Positions 36,582 through 44,846 of a stretch of 64,000 nt of DNA are shown here, in pieces. A program made the position numbers and the translations under genes. Positions within the stretch are counted from its first letter, which is position 1; each line of letters starts with the position of its first letter. The notes under the pieces are model-generated. The model did not search any database and was not told the DNA's origin. It saw nothing but the letters and a program-made list of their open reading frames with translations. This DNA comes from JAGVSZ01 sp963716855 (GTDB lineage: Bacteria > Pseudomonadota > Gammaproteobacteria > Burkholderiales > SG8-39), in contig CAVQUV010000018.1 in NCBI GenBank assembly GCA_963716855.1, positions 1 through 64,000 of the forward strand, given 5' to 3'.

Positions 36582-36659
36582 AGGCGAATAGCTCAACGGT
36601 AGAGCGCCGGCGTAGGTACCTGCCGATGGTTGAGGGTTCGAGTCCTTCTTCGCCTACCA
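36582..36659 (+). tRNA. tRNA-like gene with enlarged anticodon loop
   Basis: The 78 bases fold as a tRNA: 7-bp acceptor stem AGGCGAA/TTCGCCT, discriminator A and encoded CCA. The D arm is GCTC-AACGGTA-GAGC, and the T arm is GAGGG-TTCGAGT-CCTTC with one G-U pair. The anticodon arm is abnormal: four pairs (CGGC/GCCG) enclose ten bases (GTAGGTACCT) rather than seven, so no anticodon can be assigned. It is either a decayed mobile-element tRNA or an unusual one. A TTGACA about 45 bases upstream could be its promoter. Confidence 0.55.
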
Positions 36660-36686
36660 AAATAATCTGCTTCGGCGCGCCGCGGC

Positions 36687-36914
36687 TCAAGCCACGCTGA
36701 CGAGGAGGCGGTGCGGCCGCTTCGCCGACAGTGCGCCGCGCGCCAGCCCCGCGCTCACGTTCTGGAGTACGTGTGCCGCCAAGAAGCCGTGCCGCCACTG
36801 CACGGATAGGCGCGGATGAATGCGTTCGAACGGATTGTCCTGGAGAGAAAAATTGGCTTCCGACATCCGGCGACCCAAGTCGAAAGCTTGGCGCTCCTGA
36901 TCGGCGAACATCAT
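36687..36914 (-). CDS. Small protein resembling ribosome modulation factor/CrpP
   Basis: A 75-residue protein. After MMFADQERQAFDLGRRMSEA come DNPFERIHPRLSVQWRHGF and AAHVLQN. The pattern (a glycine-containing helix, N-P-aromatic, then W-x-x-G-F/W-x-x-A) is that of the RMF/CrpP-like small proteins often carried on mobile elements. GGGAGGG stands six bases before the ATG pair at 36914. The similarity is by pattern only, so the role is uncertain. Confidence 0.5.
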   Translation of the reverse strand: MMFADQERQAFDLGRRMSEANFSLQDNPFERIHPRLSVQWRHGFLAAHVLQNVSAGLARGALSAKRPHRLLVSVA

Positions 36915-37179
36915 CGGGACCCTCCCAGTGTGCATGTGTGTGTAATCCACCGCGAGCTTAGGCGAGCACTCAGGACAGGATCGTCAACCACTGTGAAAGT
37001 CGTGAAGTGCGCCCGCTCATTACTAAGTCAGGACAGCGCCGGTGCACCGTTGGATATTCACAAGCCCGTCGAGCAACTTTTTCGAGCCGGCTGTTCCGAT
37101 GTGGTTTACATCGCGCGGCCGGTCGAACAACCGGGGCACCCAGCGTACTTGTCCAAACTCTAATCCCAGGAAAACGACA
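36915..37179. other. No gene recognised
   Basis: Sequence between the RMF-like gene and the integrase remnant. Short frames on both strands lack recognisable motifs or ribosome binding sites. Confidence 0.4.
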
Positions 37180-37422
37180 GGGCCGACGCGGACTTCTTGA
37201 GTTTTCTGAGACGGAGGGAGAGAAGCCTAATCTAAGACGCAGCAGACCGGACCGCTCGGAGCAAGCCCCCGCTCCCACCACCCGCAGGAATACCCAGGCT
37301 GCGCTCGGTCCCGCGCAGCGAAGCAGGAGCCCGCCGCCGTCCGAGAGTTCCTTGTCGCGCGCGTTCAGCACGTCGCGCACCGACAGCAAATTGAGCTTCG
37401 CTCCAAGCAGTCGCGTTGCCAT
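37180..37422 (-). pseudogene. Tyrosine recombinase (DUF4102-type integrase) N-terminal remnant
   Basis: GGGAGAG precedes an ATG at 37422. The frame reads MATRLLGAKLNLLSVRDVLN, then ARDKELSDGGGLLLR, which is the start of the Arm-binding domain of tRNA-targeting phage-type integrases (the SDGGGLYL motif). After about 35 codons the frame breaks (LRGTERSLGIP continues in another frame) and no catalytic domain follows. It lies about 190 bases from tRNA-Arg, the normal place for such an integrase, and supports the island reading. Confidence 0.65.
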
Positions 37423-37605
37423 TTGCTCTCCCTTTCTTCCGCGTCTGATCCGCCGCTCTATCCGCCTTAAACTCGCGCATAGGGCCGCACTCAGGCGAAA
37501 GCGTTGTGCACCTTGAAAGCCGCGAATCAGCTTACTTCGCTTCATGCGTCAAAGGGTTACTGCACCTTGACGCGACGCAGATGCACTCAGGGAGAGAATG
37601 CTAGG

Positions 37606-37618
37606 AGTCCCGCCGTCA
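37606..37618. repeat. Right attachment-site repeat (attR) at tRNA-Arg
   Basis: AGTCCCGCCGTCA covers the last bases of tRNA-Arg(CCU) and matches 27906-27918 exactly in direct orientation. Confidence 0.6.
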
Positions 37619-37679
37619 GGAATCGAACCTGAATCTAGCGCTTAGGAGGCGCTCGTTCTATCCATTGAACTACGGCGAG
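37608..37679 (-). tRNA. tRNA-Arg (anticodon CCU)
   Basis: A 72-base cloverleaf. The acceptor is CTCGCCG/CGGCGGG with one G-U pair, the D arm GTTC/GAAC, the anticodon arm AGCGC-CTCCTAA-GCGCT and the T arm TCAGG-TTCGATT-CCTGA, with discriminator A. CCA is not encoded. The anticodon CCT reads AGG. Its 3' end serves as the presumed integration site of the neighbouring island. Confidence 0.93.
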
Positions 37680-37782
37680 AGCGGCGCGGATTCTACGCGA
37701 TCCAAAGGGCACGGAGCGGGAGGTCGCGGGCACGACGAGGAGCGGCGGCGCAGGACGCCGACAGTCTGCTACCTTAGGGCCC

Positions 37783-39288
37783 ATGCAACGACTGCGCGCC
37801 CTTTCGCCGCCGATCCTGCAGGGCATCCGGCGCGGCATCGAGAAGGAAAGCCTGCGGGTGCGACCCGACGGCTCGCTCGCCCTCACGCCGCACCCGGCCG
37901 CGCTCGGTTCGGCGCTGACGCACGCCCACGTCACCACCGACTTCAGTGAATCGCAGCTCGAACTGATCACGGCCCCGCACGCGAGTCCGGAGGCGTGCCT
38001 GGAAGAGCTCGAGCGCATCCACCAAGTGGTCTATCGCGCCATCGGCGACGAGCTGCTCTGGTGCGCGAGCATGCCCTGCCAGCTTCCCGCGGACGACAGC
38101 ATCCCGATCGGCCGCTACGGAACCGCGAACGTCGGGCGCGCAAAGACCGTGTATCGCACCGGTCTTGCCCACCGCTACGGCCGGCGCATGCAGACGATCT
38201 CGGGCATTCACTACAACTGGTCGCTGCCGGAGGCGACGAGCGCGGACTATTTCGCCCTCATCCGCAATTTCCGGCGGCACTCGTGGCTGGTGCTCTATCT
38301 CTTCGGAGCATCGCCGGCGCTCTGCAGCACGTTCGTCGCGGGCCGCGACCACGAGCTGCACGAGCTCGCGCCGGGCACGCTCTATCTGCCCCATGCCACC
38401 TCGCTTCGCATGGGGCGCCTCGGCTACCAGAGCGATGCGCAGGCCGCGCTCGCGGTGAGCTACAACAGCCTCGAGAGCTATGCGGCGTCGCTGCACGACG
38501 CGCTCACCCGGCCTTACCCGCCGTACGAGGCGATCGGGATCCGCGACGGCGACGACTACCGGCAGCTCGCCACGAGCCTCCTGCAGATCGAGAACGAGTT
38601 CTACGGCACCATCCGGCCCAAACGCACGATCCGCCCGGGCGAGCGGCCGCTCCACGCGCTGCGGGAGCGCGGCGTCGAATACGTCGAGGTGCGGCTGATG
38701 GACCTCGATCCCTTCGTTCCGGTCGCCATTACGGCGGCGACGATGCGCTTTCTCGACGTTTTCCTGCTCCACTGCCTGCTCGCGGAAAGCCCGCCCGACA
38801 CGCCCGACGAGATCGCCGCGATCCAGCGCAACCAGCAGCGTGCCGCCACGCGCGGCCGCGAGCCGGGCCTGCAGCTCGGCCGCGGCTCGCAGGAAGTATC
38901 GCTCTTCGAGTGGGGCGGGCAGCTGCTCGTCGAATGCGAGCCGCTCGCCGCGGCGCTCGATGTCGCGCACGGCGGCGGCACGGCCCACCGCGCCGCGCTC
39001 GCCGCGGCGGTGGCGGCGCTCAAAGCGCCCGACAGCACGCCCTCGGCGCGGGTGCTCGAGGTGACGACGCGCGAGTTCGGCAAGTCCTACGTGCGCTGCG
39101 TGCTCGCGCTGTCCCATCTGCACGCTCGACAGCTGCGCGCGTTGCCGCTGCCGGCCGACGTCGGAGCGAAGTTCGCGCGGCTCGCGGAGGAGTCGCTCGC
39201 GGCGCAGCGGCGGATCGAGACCGCGGATACCGTTCCCTTCGAGACCTTCCGGCAGCGGTACCTTTCGCCCGACCAACTGAGGGTTTGA
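37783..39288 (+). CDS. gshA: Glutamate-cysteine ligase
   Basis: A 501-residue enzyme of the proteobacterial gshA type, catalysing the first, rate-limiting step of glutathione synthesis (glutamate + cysteine + ATP). Family segments include GIEKESLRVRPDGSLALTPH, TTDFSESQLELITAPH, GIHYNWSLP, LFGASPALC and YVEVRLMDLDPF, with normal length. It starts about 100 bases past tRNA-Arg. The maleylacetoacetate isomerase on the other side of the island uses glutathione, but a functional link is not implied. Confidence 0.95.
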   Translation: MQRLRALSPPILQGIRRGIEKESLRVRPDGSLALTPHPAALGSALTHAHVTTDFSESQLELITAPHASPEACLEELERIHQVVYRAIGDELLWCASMPCQLPADDSIPIGRYGTANVGRAKTVYRTGLAHRYGRRMQTISGIHYNWSLPEATSADYFALIRNFRRHSWLVLYLFGASPALCSTFVAGRDHELHELAPGTLYLPHATSLRMGRLGYQSDAQAALAVSYNSLESYAASLHDALTRPYPPYEAIGIRDGDDYRQLATSLLQIENEFYGTIRPKRTIRPGERPLHALRERGVEYVEVRLMDLDPFVPVAITAATMRFLDVFLLHCLLAESPPDTPDEIAAIQRNQQRAATRGREPGLQLGRGSQEVSLFEWGGQLLVECEPLAAALDVAHGGGTAHRAALAAAVAALKAPDSTPSARVLEVTTREFGKSYVRCVLALSHLHARQLRALPLPADVGAKFARLAEESLAAQRRIETADTVPFETFRQRYLSPDQLRV

Positions 39289-39296
39289 GGCTCGAC

Positions 39297-40277
39297 ATGA
39301 GAGCAGTGCGGTGCAAGACCTGGGGCGGCCCCGAGACGCTGGTCGTCGAGGACCTGCCTCCCCCGCGCGCCGGCGCGGGGGAGGTCGTGGTCGACGTGAA
39401 GGCGGCCGGCGTCAACTTTCCCGACGTGCTGATGATCCAGGGCAAGTACCAGTTCAAGCCGCCGCTCCCGTTCACGCCCGGCGTCGAGCTCGCCGGCATC
39501 GTGAAGGAGACGGGGAGCGGCGTCACGCACGCCAGGCCCGGCGACGCGGTGGTCGCGAACGTCGCGTTCGGGGCGTTCGCCGAGGAGTGCGTGGTGCCGG
39601 AAGCGCGGCTCGTGCCGTTGCCGCGCGGCGTGGACTTCGCCGCGGCCGCCGGGTTCACCGTCGCGTACGGCACTGCGTGGCACGCGCTCAAGGACCGGGG
39701 CCAGCTCAAGGCGGGCGAGACCCTGGTCGTGCTCGGTGCCGCGGGCGGCGTCGGGCTCGCCGCGGTCGAGCTGGGCGCGGCGATGGGCGCGCGCGTGATC
39801 GCCGCGGCATCGAGCGACGAAAAGCTCGCCGTATGCCGCGCACACGGCGCGACCGAGACGATCAACTACGCGACGCAGGATCTGCGCGAGCGGCTGAAGC
39901 AGATCGTCGGCGACAAAGGCGTCGACGTCGTCTACGACCCGGTCGGTGGCGCGCTGAGCGAACCGGCGCTGCGCAGCGTCGGATGGCGCGGAAGGTTCCT
40001 GGTGATCGGTTTCGCAGGGGGCGAGATCCCGCGCCTCCCGGCGAACGTGCCGCTGCTCAAGGGCAGCGCAATCGTCGGCGTGTACTGGGGGTCATGGCTC
40101 AATCACGAGCCCGAGGCGAGCCGGCGCGAAATGACCGAGCTTGCCGGCTGGCTCGCCGACGGGCGCGTGAAGCCGCATGTGTCGGCGCGTTATCCGCTCG
40201 TGCGCACTGCGGACGCGCTGGTCGTGCTCGCGCAGCGCGCGGTGACCGGCAAGGTCGTGATCGAACCGGAGGCCTGA
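39297..40277 (+). CDS. NADPH:quinone oxidoreductase (MDR family, zinc-free)
   Basis: A 326-residue medium-chain dehydrogenase/reductase of the quinone oxidoreductase class. The N-terminal GroES-like domain has AAGVNFPDVLMIQGKYQ and FTPGVELAGIV. The Rossmann fold has VVLGAAGGVGLAAVELG near residue 145. Zinc-ligand cysteines of alcohol dehydrogenases are absent. It begins nine bases after the gshA stop and is followed closely by the DUF924 and methyltransferase genes. Confidence 0.9.
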   Translation: MRAVRCKTWGGPETLVVEDLPPPRAGAGEVVVDVKAAGVNFPDVLMIQGKYQFKPPLPFTPGVELAGIVKETGSGVTHARPGDAVVANVAFGAFAEECVVPEARLVPLPRGVDFAAAAGFTVAYGTAWHALKDRGQLKAGETLVVLGAAGGVGLAAVELGAAMGARVIAAASSDEKLAVCRAHGATETINYATQDLRERLKQIVGDKGVDVVYDPVGGALSEPALRSVGWRGRFLVIGFAGGEIPRLPANVPLLKGSAIVGVYWGSWLNHEPEASRREMTELAGWLADGRVKPHVSARYPLVRTADALVVLAQRAVTGKVVIEPEA

Positions 40278-40284
40278 AGCCCGC

Positions 40285-40866
40285 ATGCCCCTCGCCTCCT
40301 GGCCGGACGTGCTCGACTTCTGGTTCGGCGCGCCCGACTCGCCCGAGTTCGGGCGTCCGCGCGCGCCCTGGTTCGTCAAGTCCGCGGAGTTCGATGCGCT
40401 GATCCGCGATCGCTTCCTCGCCACGCACGAGGCGGCGGCGGCCGGGGCGCTCGACGCCTGGGCGAGCGGGCCGCTCGCGGCGCTCGCGCTGGCGGTGGTG
40501 CTGGACCAGTTTCCGCGCAACATGTTCCGCGGCACGCCGCGTGCGTTCGCCGCCGATGCGCGCGCGCTCGCGCTCGCGCGCGAGGTCGTCGCACGCGGCT
40601 TCGACGACGTTCTCCTGCCGGTGCAGCGTTGGTTCGTCTACCTGCCGTTCGAGCACGCCGAGGCGCTCGGCGCCCAGCGCGAATCGCTGCGGCTGTTCGA
40701 GCCGTTCGCCACCGACGCGGCGGGCGCCGGCACGTTCGCCTACGCGATGCGGCACTACGCGATCGTCGCGCGGTTCGGGCGATTCCCGCACCGGAACGCC
40801 CTCCTCGGTCGCGAGTCGACGCCCGAGGAGTTGGCATTCCTCGCGCAGCCCGGGTCGTCGTTCTAG
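40285..40866 (+). CDS. DUF924 family protein
   Basis: A 193-residue soluble helical protein of a conserved family of unknown function. Signatures are VLDFWFG at the N-terminus, AVVLDQFPRNMFRGTPRAFA and RWFVYLPFEHAE. It follows the quinone oxidoreductase by seven bases, so the two are probably co-transcribed. Family members have a TPR-like fold; no activity is established. Confidence 0.9.
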   Translation: MPLASWPDVLDFWFGAPDSPEFGRPRAPWFVKSAEFDALIRDRFLATHEAAAAGALDAWASGPLAALALAVVLDQFPRNMFRGTPRAFAADARALALAREVVARGFDDVLLPVQRWFVYLPFEHAEALGAQRESLRLFEPFATDAAGAGTFAYAMRHYAIVARFGRFPHRNALLGRESTPEELAFLAQPGSSF

Positions 40867-40889
40867 GCGGCCGGCGGGTTTTCGCACGC

Positions 40890-41438
40890 ATGCAAGCTGC
40901 GCACGACATCGAGTCGCCCTCCCCGTGGGTCGTCCGCTGGGCAACGCTCGTCCGTCCCGGGAGCGAAGTGCTCGACCTCGCGTGCGGGGCGGGGCGGCAC
41001 GCACGCTATCTCGCCGCGCGCGGCTGCGGCGTCCTCGCAGTCGATCGCGACGCGGCGGCGATCGCGACGCTGGCCGCTGTGGCGGGAGTCTTCACCCGCA
41101 CGGCCGACCTCGAAGGCGCGGCGTGGCCCTTCGCGCCGTCGAGCTTCGACGCGGTCGTGGTCGCGAACTACCTGCACCGGCCGCTCTTCGGTCGGATCGT
41201 GGCCGCGCTGCGGCCCCGCGGGGTCCTCGTGTACGAGACGTTCATGGTCGGGAACGAACGCTTCGGCAGGCCGTCGAATCCTCATTTCCTGTTGCGGCCG
41301 GGCGAGTTGCTGGAGGCCGTTCAGGGCCAACTCGAGGTCGTCGCCTTCGAGCAGGGGGAGGTGGGCACGCCCAGGCCCGCGGTCGTCCAGCGGATCTGCG
41401 CCTTGAAGGGGCCGGCCGCCCCCGCGAAGATCGGCTAA
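40890..41438 (+). CDS. SAM-dependent methyltransferase (TehB-like)
   Basis: A 182-residue class I methyltransferase. SAM motif I is EVLDLACGAGRHARYLA near residue 28, motif II is VLAVDRDAAAIA, and the later acidic loop is TRTADLEGAAWPF. It resembles TehB-like and small-molecule methyltransferases; the substrate is unknown. It follows DUF924 by 23 bases and is the last gene of the gshA cluster. Confidence 0.88.
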   Translation: MQAAHDIESPSPWVVRWATLVRPGSEVLDLACGAGRHARYLAARGCGVLAVDRDAAAIATLAAVAGVFTRTADLEGAAWPFAPSSFDAVVVANYLHRPLFGRIVAALRPRGVLVYETFMVGNERFGRPSNPHFLLRPGELLEAVQGQLEVVAFEQGEVGTPRPAVVQRICALKGPAAPAKIG

Positions 41439-41497
41439 ACATGCGTCCTGGCGGGGAAATCCGTTAAAATCGATCATTTCTTCAAAGGCGTGAGGCC

Positions 41498-42415
41498 ATG
41501 ATTACCGGAAGCCTGGTCGCCATCGTGACGCCGATGCTCGAGGACGGCCGCCTCGACATCCCGCGGTTCAAAGCGCTGATCGACTGGCACATCGCCGAAG
41601 GCACCGACGGCATCGTCGTCGTCGGCACTACGGGCGAGTCGCCGACGGTCGGCTTCGACGAGCACAAGGAGCTGATCCACGTCGCGGTCGCGCACGCGGC
41701 GGGTCGCATCCCCATCGTGGCCGGCACCGGCGCCAACTCGACCGCGGAAGCGATCGAACTCACCGAGTCGGCGAAGCGCGCCGGCGCAGCCGCGTGCCTC
41801 TCCGTCGTGCCGTACTACAACAAGCCGACCCAGGAGGGTCTCTACCGCCACTTCAAGGCGATTGCCGATGCGGTCGACATTCCGAACATCCTCTACAACG
41901 TGCCCGGCCGCACGGTCGCGGACCTCGCGAACGACACGACGTTGCGGCTCGCCCTGATTCCGAACATCGTCGGGGTGAAGGACGCCACCGCGAACATCGA
42001 GCGCGGCACCGATCTCGTCAAGCGTGCGCCGGAAGGCTTCGCGGTCTACAGCGGCGACGACGCGAGCGGCCTGGCGCTGATGCTGATGGGCGGGCGCGGC
42101 ATCATCTCCGTGACCGCGAACGTGGCGCCGCGGCTGATGCACGAGATGTGCGTCGCGGCGCTCGCGGGCGACCTCGCGCGCGCGCGCGAGGCCAACTACA
42201 AGCTGCTCGGGCTGCACCGGCACCTCTTCGTCGAGGCGAATCCGATCCCCGTGAAGTGGGCCGTCGCGCAGCTCGGATTGATCGAGGGCGGCATTCGACT
42301 GCCCCTCACGCCGCTGTCGGCGCAATACCAGGAGACCGTCAGGGAGGCCATGCGCGAGGCCGGAGTGCTCCAACAAGCAAGCGGCCTGCGCCTCGTGGAG
42401 GGTCGAGGGGCATGA
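41498..42415 (+). CDS. dapA: 4-hydroxy-tetrahydrodipicolinate synthase
   Basis: A 305-residue TIM-barrel aldolase of lysine/diaminopimelate synthesis, condensing pyruvate with aspartate semialdehyde. Key residues are in VVGTTGESPT, VVPYYNKPTQEG (proton-relay tyrosine), YNVPGRT and VGVKDAT (Schiff-base lysine). GAGG precedes the ATG. Its stop overlaps the bamC start (ATGA), a conserved pairing in Proteobacteria. Confidence 0.96.
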   Translation: MITGSLVAIVTPMLEDGRLDIPRFKALIDWHIAEGTDGIVVVGTTGESPTVGFDEHKELIHVAVAHAAGRIPIVAGTGANSTAEAIELTESAKRAGAAACLSVVPYYNKPTQEGLYRHFKAIADAVDIPNILYNVPGRTVADLANDTTLRLALIPNIVGVKDATANIERGTDLVKRAPEGFAVYSGDDASGLALMLMGGRGIISVTANVAPRLMHEMCVAALAGDLARAREANYKLLGLHRHLFVEANPIPVKWAVAQLGLIEGGIRLPLTPLSAQYQETVREAMREAGVLQQASGLRLVEGRGA

Positions 42416-43545
42416 AGAGATCGACGCGGGCCTTCCTCGCCGCGCTGTCCGTTCCGTTGCTGCTCGCCGGGTGCGGCCTCGGCGAGATGCTGGCCGGCGG
42501 CAAGAGCGTCGAGTACAAGTCGGCGGGGAAGCTTCCGCCGCTGGAGGTCCCGCCGGATCTCACGCGGCCGGGGCGCGACGACCGCTACCAGGTGCCGGAC
42601 ATCACGCCCGGCGGCACGGCCACTTTTTCCGCCTACAACGCCGAGCGCGGCGGCGGGGCGCGCTCGACCGAGGTGCTGCCGGCCTCGGCCAGCGTGCGCA
42701 TCGAGCGCGACGGCAACACGCGCTACCTCGTCGTCGCCGAGCTTCCGGACAAGCTCTGGGTGCCGGTCAAGGAGTTCTGGCAGGAGAACGGCTTCCTGCT
42801 CAAGATCGACAGCCCGGACGCCGGCGTGATGGAGACCGACTGGGCGGAGAACCGCGCCAAGATCCCGCAGGATCCGATTCGCAACCTGATCGGCAAGGTG
42901 CTCGACCAGGCGTACTCGACCGGCGAGCGCGACAAGTTCCGCACGCGCCTCGAGCGCACGCCGAACGGCGGCACCGAGATCTTCATCAGCCACCGCGGGA
43001 TGGTCGAGCAGGTGGTGAACAGCTCGCGCGGCATGGAAGGCACGGTCTGGGAGCCGCGCCCCGCGGACCCCGAGCTCGAAGCCGAGTTCCTGCGCCGGAT
43101 GATGGTGAAGCTCGGCGTCGAGGAAGTCCGTGCGAAGGCGATGCTCACGCCGGACGGCAAACCCCAGGAACGCGCGCAGATCGTGAAGGGCACCGACGGC
43201 GCAAGCCTGTTGCGCGTCGACGACCCGTTCGATCGCGCATGGCGGCGCGTCGGCGTGGCGCTCGACCGGGTGGGCTTCACCGTCGAGGATCGCGACCGCA
43301 CCAAGGGCATCTACTTCGTGCGCTACGCGGACCCCCAGGAGGGTGCCAAAAAGGAGGGCGGCCTTCTGTCGAAGCTGGCGTTCTGGCGGAGCACCGACAC
43401 GGCGAAGCCCGCCGCGCAATACCAGGTCGTGGTGAACGCCGCGACCAACACGAGCCAGGTCCGCATCCTGGGCAAGGACGGCGGTCCGGACAACACCGGC
43501 GCTTCGCAAAAGATCCTCGGTCTTCTCTACGATCAGCTGAAGTGA
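42412..43545 (+). CDS. bamC: Outer-membrane assembly lipoprotein BamC
   Basis: A 377-residue lipoprotein subunit of the BAM complex, which inserts beta-barrel proteins. The lipobox is LLLAGC at about residues 17-22. An unstructured BamD-binding stretch follows (YKSAGKLPPLEVPPDLTRP), then two helix-grip domains. The ATG overlaps the dapA stop. Length and order match betaproteobacterial NlpB/BamC. Confidence 0.93.
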   Translation: MKRSTRAFLAALSVPLLLAGCGLGEMLAGGKSVEYKSAGKLPPLEVPPDLTRPGRDDRYQVPDITPGGTATFSAYNAERGGGARSTEVLPASASVRIERDGNTRYLVVAELPDKLWVPVKEFWQENGFLLKIDSPDAGVMETDWAENRAKIPQDPIRNLIGKVLDQAYSTGERDKFRTRLERTPNGGTEIFISHRGMVEQVVNSSRGMEGTVWEPRPADPELEAEFLRRMMVKLGVEEVRAKAMLTPDGKPQERAQIVKGTDGASLLRVDDPFDRAWRRVGVALDRVGFTVEDRDRTKGIYFVRYADPQEGAKKEGGLLSKLAFWRSTDTAKPAAQYQVVVNAATNTSQVRILGKDGGPDNTGASQKILGLLYDQLK

Positions 43546-43647
43546 CGCCGCCGTCGCGCCCCGCGTCGCTGGCTCTTCCACCCTTCGTGCCGCTTCCGCT
43601 CCGCGCCCTGCGCGCGGAGCGGCGCATTTCCGTGCGCGACCCTCTCG

Positions 43648-44412
43648 GTGCGCTTCGCGTCGCTCGGTAGCGGGTCGGGCGGCAACGCGCTCGTCGTCGA
43701 GGCGGGCGCGTCCCGGGTCATGGTCGATTGCGGCTTTTCCGTCGAGGAGACCGCGCGCCGCCTCGCGCGCATCGGGCTGGCCGGCGGGGATCTCGCGGGC
43801 ATCGTGGTGACGCACGAGCACGGCGATCACGCCGACGGCGCGATTCCCTTCGCGCGGCGCCATGGGCTGCGCGTCTGGATGACTCACGGGACGCTGCGGG
43901 CGACGGCCGACGGCGGCGGTCCCGACCCGGTTGTGACCGTGATCGACAGCCATGCGTCGTTCGCGGTCGGCGCGCTCGAGGTGGCGCCGTTTCCGGTGCC
44001 GCACGATGCCCGCGAGCCGGTGCAGCTCGTGCTCGGCGACGGCGCACGGCGCCTGGGTGTGCTCACCGACATCGGCACCTCGACGCGGCACGTCGAGGCG
44101 ATGCTCTCGGGGTGCGACGCGCTGGTGCTCGAGTGCAACCATGACGAGCGGATGCTCGCGGACGGCCCTTACCCCGGCTGGCTGAAGGCGCGCGTCGGGG
44201 GGCCGTTCGGCCATCTCGCCAACGCCGCGGCGGCGCAGTTGCTCGCGGCGCTAGACCGCTCGCGGCTGCGTCACGTGATCGCCGCGCATCTCTCGGACAA
44301 GAACAACCGGCCGGACCTCGCGCGCGCGGCGCTCGCCGGCGTGCTCGGCTGCGCGGCGGACTGGATCGGGATTGCGGAGCAGGCGAACGGTTTCGACTGG
44401 CGGGAGGTCTGA
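43648..44412 (+). CDS. MBL-fold metallo-hydrolase (WalJ/YycJ-like)
   Basis: A 254-residue metallo-beta-lactamase-fold hydrolase. The metal motif is VVTHEHGDHADG (HxHxDH), with further ligands in FPVPHDA, LTDIGTST and AAHLSDKNN. It resembles the YycJ/WalJ group, which has been linked to nuclease activity and cell-wall signalling; substrate unproven. It uses a GTG start giving MRFASLGSGSGGNA. It follows bamC by about 100 bases and ends before a strong hairpin. Confidence 0.9.
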   Translation: MRFASLGSGSGGNALVVEAGASRVMVDCGFSVEETARRLARIGLAGGDLAGIVVTHEHGDHADGAIPFARRHGLRVWMTHGTLRATADGGGPDPVVTVIDSHASFAVGALEVAPFPVPHDAREPVQLVLGDGARRLGVLTDIGTSTRHVEAMLSGCDALVLECNHDERMLADGPYPGWLKARVGGPFGHLANAAAAQLLAALDRSRLRHVIAAHLSDKNNRPDLARAALAGVLGCAADWIGIAEQANGFDWREV

Positions 44413-44436
44413 GCCGGCGGCGGAGTTCCAAACCAC

Positions 44437-44461
44437 GAAGGCCGGCTTGGCGCCGGCCTTC
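44437..44461 (+). terminator. Terminator after the MBL-fold hydrolase
   Basis: A 10-bp perfect stem GAAGGCCGGC / GCCGGCCTTC with a five-base loop, 25 bases after the stop codon. There is no strong T-run. Confidence 0.65.
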
Positions 44462-44469
44462 GACTGCTG

Positions 44470-44513
44470 CTGGATCCCGGCATGTGCCGGGCAGACCCCG
44501 CTAACGCGGGGTC
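44470..44513. repeat. REP-like double palindrome ending at a stop codon
   Basis: Two hairpins: CCCGGCA-tg-TGCCGGG (44476-44491) and GACCCCGC-taac-GCGGGGTC (44494-44513). The first shares the CTGGATCCCGGCATG core with the element at 7097. The second overlaps the TGA of the minus-strand lipoprotein gene. Confidence 0.65.
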
Positions 44514-44685
44514 ACTTCTTCTCGTCTTTCTTTTCCTCGGTGGTTGGCGCCGGTGCCGGCGCGGGAGCGGGGGCGGGCGCGGGCGCCGCAGCGGGTGCGG
44601 CCGGCGCTGCGGGCTTCGCTTCTTCCTTGCCGCATGCCGCCAGGGCAGCCGCGGCCAACGCGGCAATGAGTAGAGCGCGTTTCAT
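44512..44685 (-). CDS. Small Ala/Pro-rich lipoprotein
   Basis: A 57-residue precursor. The lipobox LAAC ends a short signal (MKRALLIAALAAAALAAC). It is followed by GKEEAKPAAPAAP, an (AP)n tract and a charged tail (TTEEKKDEKK). The mature protein of about 39 residues is probably a membrane-anchored unstructured peptide. Similar short proteins are common in Betaproteobacteria without known role. GGAAG precedes the ATG. Confidence 0.75.
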   Translation of the reverse strand: MKRALLIAALAAAALAACGKEEAKPAAPAAPAAAPAPAPAPAPAPAPTTEEKKDEKK

Positions 44686-44846
44686 ATCGGTTCTTCCTTT
44701 TCTGTTTGAGGGGAGGAGTCGGCCGGCGTCGTGACACGCGGTGACGCATGCCATCGCGCCGACCGTACGTTCAAAGTATATCGCGCGGCCTGACGAACGG
44801 CTGACGAGGGCTGGCCGAACGCGCCGCGGCGCCGCGTCCCGCCGGG

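Larger units (their letters stand above)
27906..37618. mobile_element. Putative genomic island at tRNA-Arg(CCU)
   Basis: A 9.7-kb segment bounded by a 13-bp direct repeat of the tRNA-Arg 3' end, with an integrase N-terminal remnant next to the tRNA. A further 20-bp direct repeat (27967-27986 and 37446-37465) lies just inside both ends. Contents are accessory: a kinase-like repeat protein, secreted repeat proteins, a PEP-CTERM protein, a Wzz-recombinase fusion, a tRNA-like gene and small unknown proteins. Parts (32.5-33.6 and 36-36.5 kb) are visibly less GC-rich than the flanks. No complete integrase remains, so it is probably immobile. Confidence 0.55.

Noticed and set aside
36568..36798. Minus-strand peptide containing GEEGLEPST over the tRNA-like gene
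   Set aside because: This is the familiar false reading frame produced by the antisense of tRNA genes.
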